Shown here: positions 30,962 through 39,351 of the stretch, piece by piece | Layout of the letters: each line of letters starts with the position of its first letter | How positions within the stretch are numbered: the first letter of the stretch is position 1 | Source of the DNA: CAVVKW01 sp963749035 | GTDB lineage: Bacteria; Verrucomicrobiota; Verrucomicrobiia; Chthoniobacterales; JAATET01 | Direction: 5' to 3' | Length of the DNA stretch: 64,000 bases | Assembly (NCBI GenBank): GCA_963749035.1 | Contig: CAVVKW010000001.1 | Span: forward strand, 248,001-312,000 | Position numbers and translations under genes: made by a program | Notes under the pieces: generated by a model | Databases searched by the model: none | The model's input: the letters and a program-made list of their open reading frames with translations, nothing else | Told to the model about the DNA's origin: nothing

Positions 30962-32968
30962 ATGCGTTCGTTCTTCGATCCGATTCTGGGCGGTCCGCGC
31001 ACGCTGGCGGCAAGCCTTCTGGTTGGTCTGCTCGTGGTCGCTGGCGCAATCGCGCAGGTGTCACCCGAAGAACACGCCAGCCACCATTCCGGCGGCGAGG
31101 AAGCGGACGGCCAGTCGGCGGAATCCGGCGGCGGGATGGGACCGGGCAACAAAAAAGGACTGGGACCGGGAGCTGGCGGCGGTGGGATGATGGGCGGTGG
31201 CGGCATGGGCGGCATGATGGAAAAGATGGGCGCTCCCAAGCCCAAGGATCTCTATCCCTCGCTCATCAGCCTGCCCGAGCTGACTCCCGAGAAACGCGCC
31301 GAAATCGAGGAACAGGCCCGCGAGCGCATGAAAACCGGGTCGGCGCTATTGAGCGAGGGCCTCGGCGAACTCGAACAATCCAGCGCCACGGCGGACCTCC
31401 CCGCCATGCAGGCGGCCACCGCCCGGATGCGCGAGGGGCTTGCGCGCTACGACAGCGGATTGGCGGCCCGGCGGGCGCTCGCCGAGGGGAAACCGCCCCG
31501 CGACATCGCGCTCGAATGGTTCAAGACCGAGATGAGTCTCCCCACCGGAGCTGCTGTCGCCAGCCAGGGATGGATCGACCAACGCACCTTCCATCTCGTC
31601 GCCATCGCGATTCTCGGTGCCTTCGCCGCGATCATGATCTGGATGTATTTCTTCAAGATGAAGCGCGCGTCGGCCTTGCTGGCGAAGCTCGCCGCCGCCG
31701 AGCCGACCGGCGGAGCCGAGGCAGCGAAGGCTTCTCCCCCGACCGGTCCCGCTCCCGGCGCGCCAGCGGAAGCCGCGCCCGCCGCGGCCCCGAAGAAGAC
31801 CGATGAGTCGGTCGCGGCGACCGCGGCCGACTGTTGCGCTCCTTCGGATGAAACCTGCCCGACCGGCGAGGACGCAACGGACCGGCCCGACATTTCGGCG
31901 GGACTCCTGCCGATTCGCAAGAAGAAGCTGTGCCGGTTGCGGGTCGCCCGCATTGACCAGGAAACCCCCGACGTCAAAACCTTCCGTCTGGTCGCCTGTC
32001 ACGACGGCGGCATCCCGTTCAGCTACCTCCCGGGCCAGTTCCTCACCCTCACGCTCCCGGTCGGCGACAAGCCGATCCGGCGAAGCTACACGATCTCGTC
32101 GTCTCCCACCCAGGGCTACTATTGCGAAATCTCGGTCAAGCGCGAGGAGCACGGCGCTGGCTCGCGCTATCTCCACGACGAGGTCAAGGTCGGCGACACG
32201 CTCGAAGTGCAGGCCCCCAGTGGCAAATTCATCTTCACCGGCAAGGAGGCGGAGGACATCGTCCTGATTGGCGGTGGCGTGGGGATCACGCCCATGATGA
32301 GCGTGACCCGCGCGCTCACGGACATGGCCTGGGACGGCGACATCCACTTCATCGTCGCCTGCAACGACCCCGAGCACTTCATCTTCGAGTCCGAGCTGGG
32401 GCGGCTCCAGCAGCGCCACCCGAACCTCCACCTCTTCGCCGCCATGAGCGATCTCGACGAGGAACGGGAGAATTACCGGAAAGGCCGGCTCTCGCGTGAC
32501 CTGCTGGCCGAGTGGGTGCCCGGGATCGCGTCGAAGCGCATCCACATTTGCGGCCCCTCGGGGATGATGGACGCGGTCAGGAAAATGCTGGCGGAACTCG
32601 GCGCGCCGAAAGAGAACGTCCACACCGAGAATTTCGGCGGCGAGCAGAAGCCGCAAGTGCGGGCCGAGCAGCGCGCGAAAGCGGCCAGCACGGACATCGC
32701 CGAGACGGGCGGAACGGTGACCTTCCGCCAATCGGACAAATCAACGCAGTTTCAGCCGGACGAGACCGTCCTGGAGGCGTCCGAACGGGTCGGCGTAAAC
32801 ATCGACTACTCGTGCCGGGTCGGCATGTGCGGTGTGTGCGTCGTCAAGCTCCTCACCGGAAAAGTCTCGATGGAAGTCGAGGACGGGTTGGACCCGGACG
32901 ACAAAGCCGCGGGCATCGTTCTCGCCTGCCAGGCGAAATCCACCGGCGACGTCGCCGTCGATGCATGA
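30962..32968 (+). CDS. membrane-tethered FAD/NAD(P)-2Fe-2S oxidoreductase with metal-binding periplasmic head
   Basis: 668-aa fusion. Residues 1-35: signal/anchor. 40-85: His and Met/Gly-rich stretch (EEHASHHSGG; GGGGMMGGGGMGGMMEKMG). 95-185: helical CpxP-like segment. About 205-228: TM helix. Then a Pro/Ala linker and a Cys cluster (DCCAPSDETC). From about 320: ferredoxin-reductase fold with FAD motif RRSYTISSSP, nucleotide motif GGGVGITPMMS and HICGPSGMM. The last 90 residues are a plant-type 2Fe-2S domain (CRVGMCGVC and ACQA). It would take electrons from cytosolic NAD(P)H and pass them to the cytochrome b encoded next (4-base overlap). I know no named protein with this periplasmic head. 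Confidence 0.85.
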   Translation: MRSFFDPILGGPRTLAASLLVGLLVVAGAIAQVSPEEHASHHSGGEEADGQSAESGGGMGPGNKKGLGPGAGGGGMMGGGGMGGMMEKMGAPKPKDLYPSLISLPELTPEKRAEIEEQARERMKTGSALLSEGLGELEQSSATADLPAMQAATARMREGLARYDSGLAARRALAEGKPPRDIALEWFKTEMSLPTGAAVASQGWIDQRTFHLVAIAILGAFAAIMIWMYFFKMKRASALLAKLAAAEPTGGAEAAKASPPTGPAPGAPAEAAPAAAPKKTDESVAATAADCCAPSDETCPTGEDATDRPDISAGLLPIRKKKLCRLRVARIDQETPDVKTFRLVACHDGGIPFSYLPGQFLTLTLPVGDKPIRRSYTISSSPTQGYYCEISVKREEHGAGSRYLHDEVKVGDTLEVQAPSGKFIFTGKEAEDIVLIGGGVGITPMMSVTRALTDMAWDGDIHFIVACNDPEHFIFESELGRLQQRHPNLHLFAAMSDLDEERENYRKGRLSRDLLAEWVPGIASKRIHICGPSGMMDAVRKMLAELGAPKENVHTENFGGEQKPQVRAEQRAKAASTDIAETGGTVTFRQSDKSTQFQPDETVLEASERVGVNIDYSCRVGMCGVCVVKLLTGKVSMEVEDGLDPDDKAAGIVLACQAKSTGDVAVDA

Positions 32969-33723
32969 AGGACCGCGAGCCCCTCATCGTCGGCGGGCTG
33001 GTCACGCTCATGCTGCTGCTCTGGGCCGGGTTTCTCTTCCATCATTCCCCGACCTTCGCCAGCAGCCCGCTGGGTGTCGCGCTCGGATCGGTCGGCGCGT
33101 TCCTGATGCTTTTCCCCCTCTTCTACATGGTCATCAAGCGGGTCAAGCCGCTGAAAAAGGTCGTCACCCGGCGCGTGCCGATGCGCACCCTGCTCGCCTG
33201 GCACGTCTATGCGGGCGTCTTCGGGCCGATCCTCGCGCTGCTGCACACCGGCCACAAATTCCACAGCCCGCTCGGCGTCGCGCTCACGGGCCTGATGCTC
33301 GTCGTCGTCCTGAGCGGATTCGTCGGTCGCTACCTGCTCAAGCAGGTCAACCGGGAGAAAAGCGCCGAGTCCGCCAATCTCACAAAACTGAACGCCGCCT
33401 ACGCCACCACCCTGCGCGATCTCCGGAACGAACCCGGCGAGGCGCGCCTCCTTCGACCCTTCGCCGGTGTCGTCCGCCGCCTTGGCGCCGGCATTTTCCT
33501 GCGCCCCGAAGCCGATCCGGCCGGTCCGCTGCCCGCCAGCCTGCGCGCGATCAGCCTGGCGGAGTCCATTGCCGACACGGAATACGCCATCCGCACGCAC
33601 GAGTTCTTCAAAGCCGCGTTCGGCAAATGGCTCAAGCTGCACATCTGGATTTCCTTCCTCCTCTACGGACTGCTGGCGCTACACGTCTGGGCGGCCTTCC
33701 ACTACGCCTTCGCCTGGAGATGA
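32965..33723 (+). CDS. five-TM cytochrome b-like membrane protein
   Basis: 252-aa protein from ATG 32965 (ATGA overlap with the flavoprotein stop) with five TM helices. Histidines lie suitably for haem ligation in TM3 (WHVYAGVFGPILALLHTGH) and TM5 (LHIWISF, ALHVWAAFHY), as in cytochrome b561/ferric-reductase-like proteins. It probably carries electrons across the inner membrane between the 2Fe-2S flavoprotein and the multihaem cytochrome. Its stop overlaps the next start as ATGA, giving tight coupling of the three-gene chain. Confidence 0.78.
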   Translation: MKDREPLIVGGLVTLMLLLWAGFLFHHSPTFASSPLGVALGSVGAFLMLFPLFYMVIKRVKPLKKVVTRRVPMRTLLAWHVYAGVFGPILALLHTGHKFHSPLGVALTGLMLVVVLSGFVGRYLLKQVNREKSAESANLTKLNAAYATTLRDLRNEPGEARLLRPFAGVVRRLGAGIFLRPEADPAGPLPASLRAISLAESIADTEYAIRTHEFFKAAFGKWLKLHIWISFLLYGLLALHVWAAFHYAFAWR

Positions 33724-34502
33724 AAGAGCGGCTCGTCTTGATCCTCGCGGCCGCGGCGCTTTTCGCGGGCGGGTGGTATCTTTTCGGGCAGCCTCCGGCC
33801 TTCCAGCGGGTGGTCAATCCCGGCGGACTGTCGCAGGCCCACGCCTTTCTCGGGGACGACTGCATGGCCTGCCACACGCCCGGCAAGGGCGTGGCCGCCG
33901 TCAAATGCATCACCTGCCACGCCAACGACATCGCTATGCTGCAACGCCAGCCCACCGCCTTCCACGCCAACGTCCAAAGCTGCCGCGAATGCCACGCCGA
34001 ACATCAGGGCCTGAACTCCCGCCCGGTCGGCATGAATCACGATTCGCTGGTCAGCATCGGACTCCGCGAGCTGGAAAAAGCGAAGCCCGACTCCTCCGAG
34101 CACGTTCGTGCCGATGAATTGAAGGAATGGATCCGGGTCCACCGGGAAAGCGCGTCCGCGGGCATCGCGCTCAACCCCGGAATCAGCGCCCGGGAAGCCA
34201 CCCTCAACTGCGCCACCTGCCACGAGACGAAGGACCCGCACTTCGGCCTCTTCGGCATGGATTGCGCCGCGTGCCACGCCGCCGAATCGTGGTCCATCGC
34301 GGCCTTCCAACACCCGAGCCCGTCCTCGACGAGCTGCGCGCAGTGCCACCAGGCCCCGCCCAGCCACTACATGGGGCACTTCAACATGATCTCGCGAAAA
34401 GTCGCCGGCCAACCCAAGGCCGTCGTCAGCCAATGCTACCTCTGCCACCAGACCACCTCCTGGCCCGACATCCGCGGCGCGGGTTTTTACAAACACCACT
34501 GA
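33720..34502 (+). CDS. heptahaem c-type cytochrome
   Basis: 260-aa periplasmic or membrane-anchored cytochrome with an N-terminal hydrophobic signal and seven CxxCH haem motifs: CMACH, CITCH, CRECH, CATCH, CAACH, CAQCH and CYLCH. The spacing is irregular, like multihaem shuttles related to the doubled-CxxCH and NapC/NrfB groups. With the two preceding genes it completes a path from NAD(P)H to the periplasm. The terminal acceptor is not shown by the sequence; Cu(II), oxygen or an oxidase are options. Confidence 0.88.
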   Translation: MKERLVLILAAAALFAGGWYLFGQPPAFQRVVNPGGLSQAHAFLGDDCMACHTPGKGVAAVKCITCHANDIAMLQRQPTAFHANVQSCRECHAEHQGLNSRPVGMNHDSLVSIGLRELEKAKPDSSEHVRADELKEWIRVHRESASAGIALNPGISAREATLNCATCHETKDPHFGLFGMDCAACHAAESWSIAAFQHPSPSSTSCAQCHQAPPSHYMGHFNMISRKVAGQPKAVVSQCYLCHQTTSWPDIRGAGFYKHH

Positions 34503-34515
34503 ACGGAAAAATCCA

Positions 34516-34704
34516 ATGAGCGAAGACATCAAAATCCTCCCCGGCCCCAGTAAGCCCGAGCCCCGCTGCATCGTGTGCCTGAAGGCCCTCCACCCCGACG
34601 AAGAACGCTTTAGCGTCTATCACGCTGGGACCGAATACTCCGTTTGCTGCGTCTCCTGCGGAGAGAAATTCCGGCGCAACCCCGTCCTCTACACCATCAC
34701 CTGA
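34516..34704 (+). CDS. small TRASH-like Cys protein
   Basis: 62-aa protein with PRCIVCLKAL and YSVCCVSCGEKF, the same C-x2-C ... CC-x2-C arrangement as the 24574 protein. No export signal, so probably cytosolic. It is the fifth gene of the electron-transfer operon, 13 bases after the heptahaem cytochrome. Likely a metal chaperone or sensor-like buffer. Confidence 0.75.
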   Translation: MSEDIKILPGPSKPEPRCIVCLKALHPDEERFSVYHAGTEYSVCCVSCGEKFRRNPVLYTIT

Positions 34705-34727
34705 GCAGCCAACCGCCGCACTGCGCC

Positions 34728-35081
34728 ATGGATCCCTTCCGCCACGTCATGGAAATCGTCGGCGCCGTCGTCGATGCCGCCGGAGTGTCCATCGTCGTGA
34801 TCGGAGCCTTCGTCGCGACGTTCCGTTACCTCCTGCATCTGAGTCGGCGAGCCGCCAACGCCTACGAGACCTACCGGCGAAACATCGGTCGCTCGATCCT
34901 GCTCGGACTGGAGTTCCTGATCGCCGGCGACATCATCCGCACCGTCGTCGTCGCGCCGACCCTCGAGAACGTCCTCGCGCTCGGCCTCATCATCCTCATC
35001 CGCACCTTCCTGAGTTTCTCCCTCCAACTCGAAATCGACGGCCGCTGGCCCTGGCAGCAGGCATTGCCCGAAAAAGCGTAA
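34728..35081 (+). CDS. DUF1622 membrane protein
   Basis: 117-aa three-TM protein from ATG 34728 resembling DUF1622 (ETYRRNIGRSILLGLEFLIAG, DIIRTVVVAPTLENV, LIRTFLSFSLQLEIDGRWPW). Function of the family is unknown. It is the last gene of the metal regulon before the oppositely oriented defence genes, 26 bases from the end of the 35108-37444 gene, so the right-hand edge of the copper block is here. Confidence 0.82.
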   Translation: MDPFRHVMEIVGAVVDAAGVSIVVIGAFVATFRYLLHLSRRAANAYETYRRNIGRSILLGLEFLIAGDIIRTVVVAPTLENVLALGLIILIRTFLSFSLQLEIDGRWPWQQALPEKA

Positions 35082-35107
35082 ATCCAATTTACCAATGACA
35101 GAATAAT

Positions 35108-37444
35108 CTACCCATCCACATCGTCGAACAAAGACCGCCGAGGGTCTACTTCCTCCGTCTCACTGTCCGCTTCGAGGTCACCTTCCTTTTTCTGCCAGTC
35201 CCGCTTCAAATCCTCGACAATCTGTTCCAGTTTTTTGCGCGCTGTAACGAAGCGGCGGTGGACTGAACGGTCTCGCTCGAACTCGCGGGCAAATGCTTCG
35301 AGCTCCTCCTCCCACGACCAAAAATAGTCGCCCGGGTCTTCATCTTCATCCTGCTCCCAACGGGACTTCCACCACTCTGTCTCGGCTGCAAGTTTTCTGG
35401 AGGTCAGATCGCGCCGAACCATGGCGCGAAGTGATCTCAGTTCCGTAGAGTGGAAAATTGATCGGAAACTGGGCCGAAACATGAATCGCCATTCCGGCGT
35501 ATCGATAGCTGAGAGGCGCGCGGCTTCGACATATCGGGTCCGCTGCTTCTCTGGAAGAAGACCATGGTCATGCAGAACTCCAAAGAGCTTGGCCTCCTCC
35601 GACCAAAGAATTCTTGGATGAAGTGCCAGGCTCGCGAGGTATTTGGGCTCGACGTTCAGAAAGTGCCGAATGAAATCGACAGAGCACCGCGCAGACAAAA
35701 AGGAAGCAAGGCGTCTTGCCCCGCCCGGCTCATCCATCATTTCCCGAAGCCGCTCCGCCACCGGCGAAAAACGATCCGGCGGAACAACGAGTTTCACCCC
35801 TTCGAGTCCCACATCGCCACAGGTTATCTCGCTGAGAAGCTGATCGACTCGCGTCCCGCATAGGAAAACGTCCATTAGATTTGGGTCGTCGCCGATCACG
35901 CCACCAAAGGCATCGCGAATACTCGGATGCTTAAAACGATAGATGTTCTCCCCACCTTCCAGGCCGCGAACAATCAAGGAGCCTTCGAGCGCGCCGAGGG
36001 ACTTACGCACAGCGCCGATGGTAGAATTCATTAACTGAAGCGCCCGATTTTCGTCGCTCGTTAAGTCGAGTCCTGCACGAAGCCTCCCACCGCGCATGAA
36101 TGCCAGGCCGAGTGCGGCGCGATTCGCATCACCAAGTCCTTCGATGACTTCGCGAAGGTATTCCTCTGGATCGGCGACAAACTGGAGGATCGAGTCGACA
36201 TTGAGCCGGACATTTTTAGTAAAAAATGGATTACCGAGACGCCGAGCAGTTTCAGGAAGAAAATTCTCGTGTGCCGCAACATCGGGAAGAAATTCCTTCA
36301 CGGCACGCCGGAATTGCCTCGGTTGATTGCCGAGCCGTAGGTGGTTGTAGAGGATCTGCTCACGCTCGCGTTGGGTCAGCTCCTCCACTTCGATGACGAC
36401 GCGAGATTCCTTGAGCAACGGGAAGATGGATTCTTTGAGATCCTCGACTGCCGCCTGATGGATGTAACCCCGCGATGTGAAGATGGCTCGGGCACCGCGT
36501 CGTAGGGCAGCACTCAAGTGAGGGAGCGCGTGGTTCCATTCCAGCGCCCGCTCGCGCTCGTATTGCCGCTGCCCGAACACGTCGTCCATCCAGAAAAATT
36601 GGTTTGGTTCGCGGGGATTCCAATGGGCCGTGAAATCATTCGCATGCCGCACCTTGACAACACGGGCTCGCCAGGTATCCGCTGCTGCCAGCGCAAGCGC
36701 GGCGGCAATGGTCGATTTCCCACTTCCGGGATCGCCGAGAAGAAACACAAAACCTTTCGTCCGCAGAGCCTGCACGCTGCGGTGATGCGAATCCGTGACG
36801 ACGAATTTCTCGAGTTCGTCTCCCAGCCACGAAAGAATGTCCTTGGCCTGTTCGTAAACCCGCTCGTCCAAAATCTCGGTCAGATCTCCTAAGCCGTAAA
36901 CGCGGGGAACGAGTGTCCGCAGCCGCTGATTTTCGCGAATCTGCTGCGTTATCCACTCCCCGCCGAAAGCCGCGAAGTGTTTGATGCCGCGAATACTCAG
37001 AAAGCGGGCACGCAATTCGCTTTCGACGGGGCCGCGAAGCGACGCATTCGTGAGCAGCAAATAGTTTCGAGCCAGTCCCTTTGCCGCAAGACGCCGTGCC
37101 TTCGCAAGTTCGTCAGTGAGATCGGAGACACGGAGAACCGCACCAGCTTTGACCGTAAATTTGCATTGCGCGACGAAGCTTCCGCTCATCTCCTCGCCGC
37201 CCTGCGGCTTCCACTTTCCGTGAAATCCTCCATCTCGCCCTGCATCGCCGCTATCAGCGAAAGTCTGGAACGTCTGACCAAGTATTTCGCGCAGGATTGT
37301 TCCGCAAAGGCTTTGGAAATATCCCCATCCAAGAGTGTGGAGAGCATAGGTGACACCACCAGCCGATGCCCCTTGCGCTACGGACTCGGGGCGTGCCGGA
37401 GTTTCGTCTCGCGTTCGTTTGGACACGCGCTTCACCGGCATCAC
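35108..37444 (-). CDS. nSTAND-type NTPase with N-terminal restriction-endonuclease-like domain
   Basis: 778-aa putative antiphage protein. Residues about 35-165 look like an Mrr/PD-(D/E)xK nuclease (FADSGDAGRDGG, FVAQCKFT with the Q-x-K signature). Walker A is GDPGSGKS at 237-244, and a Walker B-like strand is NQFFWMDDVFG, followed by a long helical region (REREQILYNHLRLGNQPRQF) and a charged C-terminus. The pattern fits the nSTAND3 group found in defence islands, where the C-terminal part senses an invader and the nuclease is the effector. It is convergent with the DUF1622 gene and lies next to AbiE genes. Domain names are from pattern recognition without a profile search. Confidence 0.78.
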   Translation of the reverse strand: MMPVKRVSKRTRDETPARPESVAQGASAGGVTYALHTLGWGYFQSLCGTILREILGQTFQTFADSGDAGRDGGFHGKWKPQGGEEMSGSFVAQCKFTVKAGAVLRVSDLTDELAKARRLAAKGLARNYLLLTNASLRGPVESELRARFLSIRGIKHFAAFGGEWITQQIRENQRLRTLVPRVYGLGDLTEILDERVYEQAKDILSWLGDELEKFVVTDSHHRSVQALRTKGFVFLLGDPGSGKSTIAAALALAAADTWRARVVKVRHANDFTAHWNPREPNQFFWMDDVFGQRQYERERALEWNHALPHLSAALRRGARAIFTSRGYIHQAAVEDLKESIFPLLKESRVVIEVEELTQREREQILYNHLRLGNQPRQFRRAVKEFLPDVAAHENFLPETARRLGNPFFTKNVRLNVDSILQFVADPEEYLREVIEGLGDANRAALGLAFMRGGRLRAGLDLTSDENRALQLMNSTIGAVRKSLGALEGSLIVRGLEGGENIYRFKHPSIRDAFGGVIGDDPNLMDVFLCGTRVDQLLSEITCGDVGLEGVKLVVPPDRFSPVAERLREMMDEPGGARRLASFLSARCSVDFIRHFLNVEPKYLASLALHPRILWSEEAKLFGVLHDHGLLPEKQRTRYVEAARLSAIDTPEWRFMFRPSFRSIFHSTELRSLRAMVRRDLTSRKLAAETEWWKSRWEQDEDEDPGDYFWSWEEELEAFAREFERDRSVHRRFVTARKKLEQIVEDLKRDWQKKEGDLEADSETEEVDPRRSLFDDVDG

Positions 37445-37559
37445 GATTTCTCGGTGACTCGTCCGCGACCGGAGAATTCGCCAGGTTTCCGGGTCAAGCG
37501 TATGCGATAGCTCGCATCAGCAGTTTGGGAAGGCCGTTGCAGTTTATGGAGCATAGCGT

Positions 37560-38585
37560 TCATTCCTTTTCATTGAACGATTTCTCGAAATCACTCGCGG
37601 CCGCCATCATCTCATCGAAGGTCGGCACCGCGCCAAAGAACATCGGGCCGAGCATGGCCTGATAGTCGGCTTTCCATTCCTTGACCTGCTCGGCTGGCGG
37701 GACGAGGCGGAACGTCCCGGGCTTGTGGGTGGAGTAGTTGACCCAAGTGTAACGGAAGAAAAGTTCGCGGTGCTCGGCGACACGTTCGAAGAGCGCCCTA
37801 TCTGCCATGGCACGGTCGCCGACTCCCGCTCGGAGCAGGCACCACAGGTCGTAGTAGTGGCGGGCCATGCGGAGCTTCCGCGGCTTGTCCGGCGGACGGA
37901 ACGTTTCCTCGTGAAGCAGACATGCCTTTTCCCAAAAGGTCCGCTCGGCGGCGAGCACGCGAATGGCAAATGCCGCCTCGGGATCAAGCGCCGGAAACTG
38001 CTCGATGACATAGGGCTGAATTAAGCGGCTTTCGTGCGGCCAATCATCGGATCGGGCACCGAGTTCGATCTTCACCACGGGCCGAACGTAACCCGCCGCG
38101 TCGGGTGGGAAGACCGATGGATAGTGAAAAAGCAGGCACTGCCCATCGGCCACGTCGGGATCGACTTCGAGTCGCCATTCTGCTCCCGCAAGCGCATTTT
38201 GCAGATGCGCTGCCAACGCGGGTTGCAGAGCGCCCTGCACCCACTCGCGGCAAGTATCCATCAACTTTTCGAGACGCGCCTTGCGTTGCTTGTTGCTCGG
38301 AGCCGCATCCGGCGCGGCGTCGCCGCCAAAGCCGAGTGCTTCTTTGTCCACGACGAGATCGATGTCCTCGGAAAAGCGCTCGATGAGTTTCCACGCCTTG
38401 GAAAGCGAAGTGCCGCCCTTGAACGTGAGATGCTCGCCGATACCGGGCAGATGAAAAAGTTCACGGAGCGTCCAACAAACCCAGAGGTCCTTTTCCACGC
38501 TCGCCGCTTGCAGGCCCATGGCTGCATCGACTTGCTGAAAAGCAAGCCGACGGCGCTCGGCGGGAAGCTGGAGAAACGCGTCCAT
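37560..38585 (-). CDS. abiEii: AbiEii/AbiGii nucleotidyltransferase toxin
   Basis: 341-aa toxin of the AbiEii family with the nucleotidyltransferase signature TFKGGTSLSKAW followed by FSEDIDLVVD (the catalytic G-S and D-x-D elements). AbiEii toxins arrest growth by modifying the translation machinery, and the AbiE pair causes abortive infection and toxin-antitoxin stabilisation. It starts 3 bases after the stop of the AbiEi-like gene. C-terminal helical motifs (RMARHYYDLWCLL) are typical of the family. Confidence 0.9.
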   Translation of the reverse strand: MDAFLQLPAERRRLAFQQVDAAMGLQAASVEKDLWVCWTLRELFHLPGIGEHLTFKGGTSLSKAWKLIERFSEDIDLVVDKEALGFGGDAAPDAAPSNKQRKARLEKLMDTCREWVQGALQPALAAHLQNALAGAEWRLEVDPDVADGQCLLFHYPSVFPPDAAGYVRPVVKIELGARSDDWPHESRLIQPYVIEQFPALDPEAAFAIRVLAAERTFWEKACLLHEETFRPPDKPRKLRMARHYYDLWCLLRAGVGDRAMADRALFERVAEHRELFFRYTWVNYSTHKPGTFRLVPPAEQVKEWKADYQAMLGPMFFGAVPTFDEMMAAASDFEKSFNEKE

Positions 38586-38588
38586 CGT

Positions 38589-39206
38589 TTAAGCGTGCGG
38601 CTCCGTGAGTGGACGCAGCAAATCGGCGATCCATGCAGGCGCGTGGCGGAGATCCTTGCGAAGGACCGGGCGGTCGGATTCGCTGATTTGTCGGTGCAGG
38701 GTGGCGATCACCTGATCATCGACCTGTGTCTGCCCGAGATGGCGTAGCGCTTGGATGAGGGTGCCACTCTTTCGCCCAGCCGTGGCCATATTTCGCGGCG
38801 TGGTGTGTTGCAGAATGATTTCGCGTTTGCCGATCTTCACCTTTCTCGCCGGGCCATCTGTGAGAAAAACGATGCGCGACGGCACCTGCTCGGAGAGACC
38901 GAGCACGTTCGCGGCGTAGGCACCGGAAGGTTGGAGTCGGATCGCATCGCGGACGACCAGAGCACGGGCGATGGCATCGGCGGAAGGTGCCACCATCCCG
39001 AGGATCGGATCCTGAACCGGATAGTCGTAGAGTCCCCGGGCGAGTTGCCGGACGGTTCCCGCTGCTTTGAGGCGCTTGAGCGCGGAAGCCACCGCATTAC
39101 GGCTACCAATATCAGCCAGATGCGCGGGCGTAAAAACCCAGCCCTTCCCATTCCCGCGCAGGCGGTCGAGGATTTTCCGATCAGCAGATGAGGCGGAGTT
39201 AGGCAC
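38589..39206 (-). CDS. abiEi: AbiEi/DUF6088-type antitoxin
   Basis: 205-aa protein with an N-terminal winged HTH (GWVFTPAHLADIGSRNAVAS, LKRLKAAGTVRQLARGLYDY) and a C-terminal domain as in AbiEi/DUF6088 antitoxins (SRIVFLTDGPARKVKIG). It would neutralise the downstream toxin indirectly and repress its own promoter. Start is GTG 39206, without an obvious Shine-Dalgarno. A perfect 8-bp inverted repeat lies 8 bases upstream. Confidence 0.85.
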   Translation of the reverse strand: MPNSASSADRKILDRLRGNGKGWVFTPAHLADIGSRNAVASALKRLKAAGTVRQLARGLYDYPVQDPILGMVAPSADAIARALVVRDAIRLQPSGAYAANVLGLSEQVPSRIVFLTDGPARKVKIGKREIILQHTTPRNMATAGRKSGTLIQALRHLGQTQVDDQVIATLHRQISESDRPVLRKDLRHAPAWIADLLRPLTEPHA

Positions 39207-39214
39207 GGAACGTT

Positions 39215-39244
39215 TGACACAATAAATGCCCTATTTTTGTGTCA
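39215..39244 (-). promoter_or_regulatory. palindromic operator upstream of abiE
   Basis: TGACACAA (39215-39222) and TTGTGTCA (39237-39244) form a perfect inverted repeat with a 14-bp centre directly in front of the antitoxin start. AbiEi proteins are known to bind inverted repeats for autoregulation, so this is the likely operator. Confidence 0.75.
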
Positions 39245-39351
39245 GAAGCAACGGTTGAAAAACCCGCCAAACGTGGCTGCGCTTGCTCCCAATGCGTGCG
39301 CCAGTTTCTCTGCCGCGATGGCAAGATCGCAAAAACAGAGAGAAATAGAAT

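Noticed and set aside
35082..35107. Insertion-junction repeats or an integrase site at the left edge of the defence island
   Set aside because: No direct repeat shared with 44211-44304 and no recombinase gene was found.
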